This document shows positions 7,548-7,756 of a stretch of 7,756 bases of DNA, piece by piece (the stretch's first letter is position 1; every line of letters begins with the position of its first letter). Source of the DNA: Microbacteriaceae bacterium (GTDB lineage Bacteria > Actinomycetota > Actinomycetes > Actinomycetales > Microbacteriaceae); assembly GCA_025463615.1 (NCBI GenBank), contig JAODAU010000006.1, positions 1 to 7,756 on the forward strand, in the 5' to 3' direction. A model generated the notes under the pieces. The model did no database searches, was not told where the DNA came from, and saw only the letters and a program-made list of their open reading frames with translations. Made by a program: the position numbers and the translations under genes.

Positions 7548-7603
7548 TTGCACGCGGCGTTTCCGAGTGGCCGAAATGTGCAATAAATACGGGGCTTGTG
7601 CAA
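7548..7603. repeat. Three TTGCAC/GTGCAA boxes upstream of the cassette promoter
   Basis: TTGCAC occurs on the minus strand at 7603-7598 and 7583-7578, with starts 20 bp apart (about two helical turns), and in inverted orientation at 7548-7553. The inner two boxes are extended: GTATTTATTGCAC on the minus strand (7590-7578) and GTACATTTTGCAC on the plus strand (7541-7553) agree at 10 of 13 positions. This looks like a regulator-binding array. No regulator gene is in the window to pair it with. Confidence 0.45.
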
Positions 7604-7612
7604 GCGCTTGTC
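7599..7612. promoter_or_regulatory. LacI-family-like operator palindrome
   Basis: TGCAAGCGCTTGTC contains the perfect 10-bp palindrome CAAGCGCTTG centred on CpG, and agrees at 12 of 14 positions with the LacI/GalR-type pattern TGNAANCGNTTNCA. It lies between the SRP RNA gene and the cassette, about 70 bp upstream of the candidate -35 box. Binding is inferred from the pattern only. Confidence 0.4.
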
Positions 7613-7628
7613 CCCATGTTTGGGGACA
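7609..7628. repeat. Perfect 8-bp inverted repeat with 4-nt loop
   Basis: TGTCCCCA (7609-7616) and TGGGGACA (7621-7628) are exact complements around a TGTT loop. On the minus strand the structure follows the T-run behind the SRP RNA and has no T-run of its own. It may be a back-up terminator or transcript-end stabiliser for ffs, or an operator, since its outer base pairs overlap the LacI-like palindrome. Confidence 0.7.
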
Positions 7629-7629
7629 C

Positions 7630-7646
7630 AAAAAGGACCCCTCGCG
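7630..7646 (-). terminator. Probable ffs terminator (closing strand of the RNA stem plus T-run)
   Basis: The 3' strand of the SRP RNA end stem, CGCGAGGGGTCC, is directly followed by TTTTT (7634-7630). The RNA's own long stem followed by this T-run can act as an intrinsic terminator, a usual arrangement for this gene. Confidence 0.55.
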
Positions 7647-7723
7647 CACCCGCCAGAGCCCGGTTACCCTTGCTGCGTTTCCGCCCTGGGGGAGTTGGCC
7701 TGGATGGCGCCACGCGAGGAGCC
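7630..7723 (-). ncRNA. ffs: Signal recognition particle RNA, small bacterial type (4.5S RNA)
   Basis: RNA scaffold of the signal recognition particle: it binds Ffh and targets membrane and exported proteins to the translocon. The diagnostic domain IV is present: CCAGG, then GCG-GAAA-CGC (a GNRA tetraloop on a short stem), then AGCAAGGGTAACC, forming the symmetric and asymmetric internal loops that Ffh recognises. CCTCGCG near the 5' end (7719-7713) pairs with CGCGAGG near the 3' end (7646-7640), closing a rod-like hairpin of about 90 nt with no Alu domain. Exact ends are estimated from the outer pairing and the -10 box. Its position upstream of dnaX, separated here by four genes, is the common Gram-positive arrangement. 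Confidence 0.93.
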
Positions 7724-7729
7724 GTGACG

Positions 7730-7735
7730 AGTTTA
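7730..7735 (-). promoter_or_regulatory. -10 box of the SRP RNA gene
   Basis: TAAACT fits TANNNT and would place transcription start 6-8 nt downstream, at about 7722-7724, where the RNA's pairing begins. The -35 element would fall at or beyond the right window edge and cannot be judged. Confidence 0.6.
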
Positions 7736-7756
7736 GCCGTTCCCGGGCCGGGTCGT

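Noticed and set aside
7504..7713. Short minus-strand open frame over the SRP RNA and intergenic region
   Set aside because: Its sequence is mostly the SRP RNA gene itself; it has no ribosome site and no protein-like composition.

Overview
The window comes from a high-GC actinobacterium, most likely of the family Microbacteriaceae. The evidence is the strong G/C bias, GTG starts on three housekeeping genes, the gene order dnaX-recR-aspartate kinase, and frequent GGATGC/GCATCC words. Every supported gene lies on the minus strand, so the biology reads from the right edge to the left edge.

Layout in transcription order. At 7630-7723 is the small signal recognition particle RNA (ffs), with a probable -10 box just upstream. 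Next comes a gene-free, relatively AT-richer stretch of about 210 bases (7423-7634). It holds a perfect 8-bp inverted repeat, a LacI-type operator-like palindrome, three TTGCAC/GTGCAA boxes and a plausible promoter. A tightly packed four-gene cassette follows (7422-3756): (1) a small exported protein with a SipW-type signal peptide and a TasA/camelysin-like C-terminal signature; (2) an ER-type (Ser-His) SipW-like signal peptidase; (3) a conventionally exported protein ending in an LASTG sortase signal; (4) a 576-residue choice-of-anchor-G-like secreted protein, again with a SipW-type signal but with no C-terminal anchor. Spacings within the cassette are +4, -11 and -1 nt, and it ends at a GC-rich hairpin (3721-3749).

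The left half is core genome: dnaX (probably leaderless), recR 3 nt downstream, and aspartate kinase running off the left edge. The kinase contains a likely internal start for a separate regulatory (beta) subunit, as in corynebacterial lysC.

The cassette looks like an actinobacterial counterpart of the Bacillus tapA-sipW-tasA fibre module: a dedicated signal peptidase with two cognate substrates, plus one protein able to be fixed covalently to the wall by a class E sortase encoded elsewhere. It sits between ffs and dnaX, which are often neighbours in Gram-positive genomes. Its fibre or surface-layer function is inferred, not shown by the sequence.
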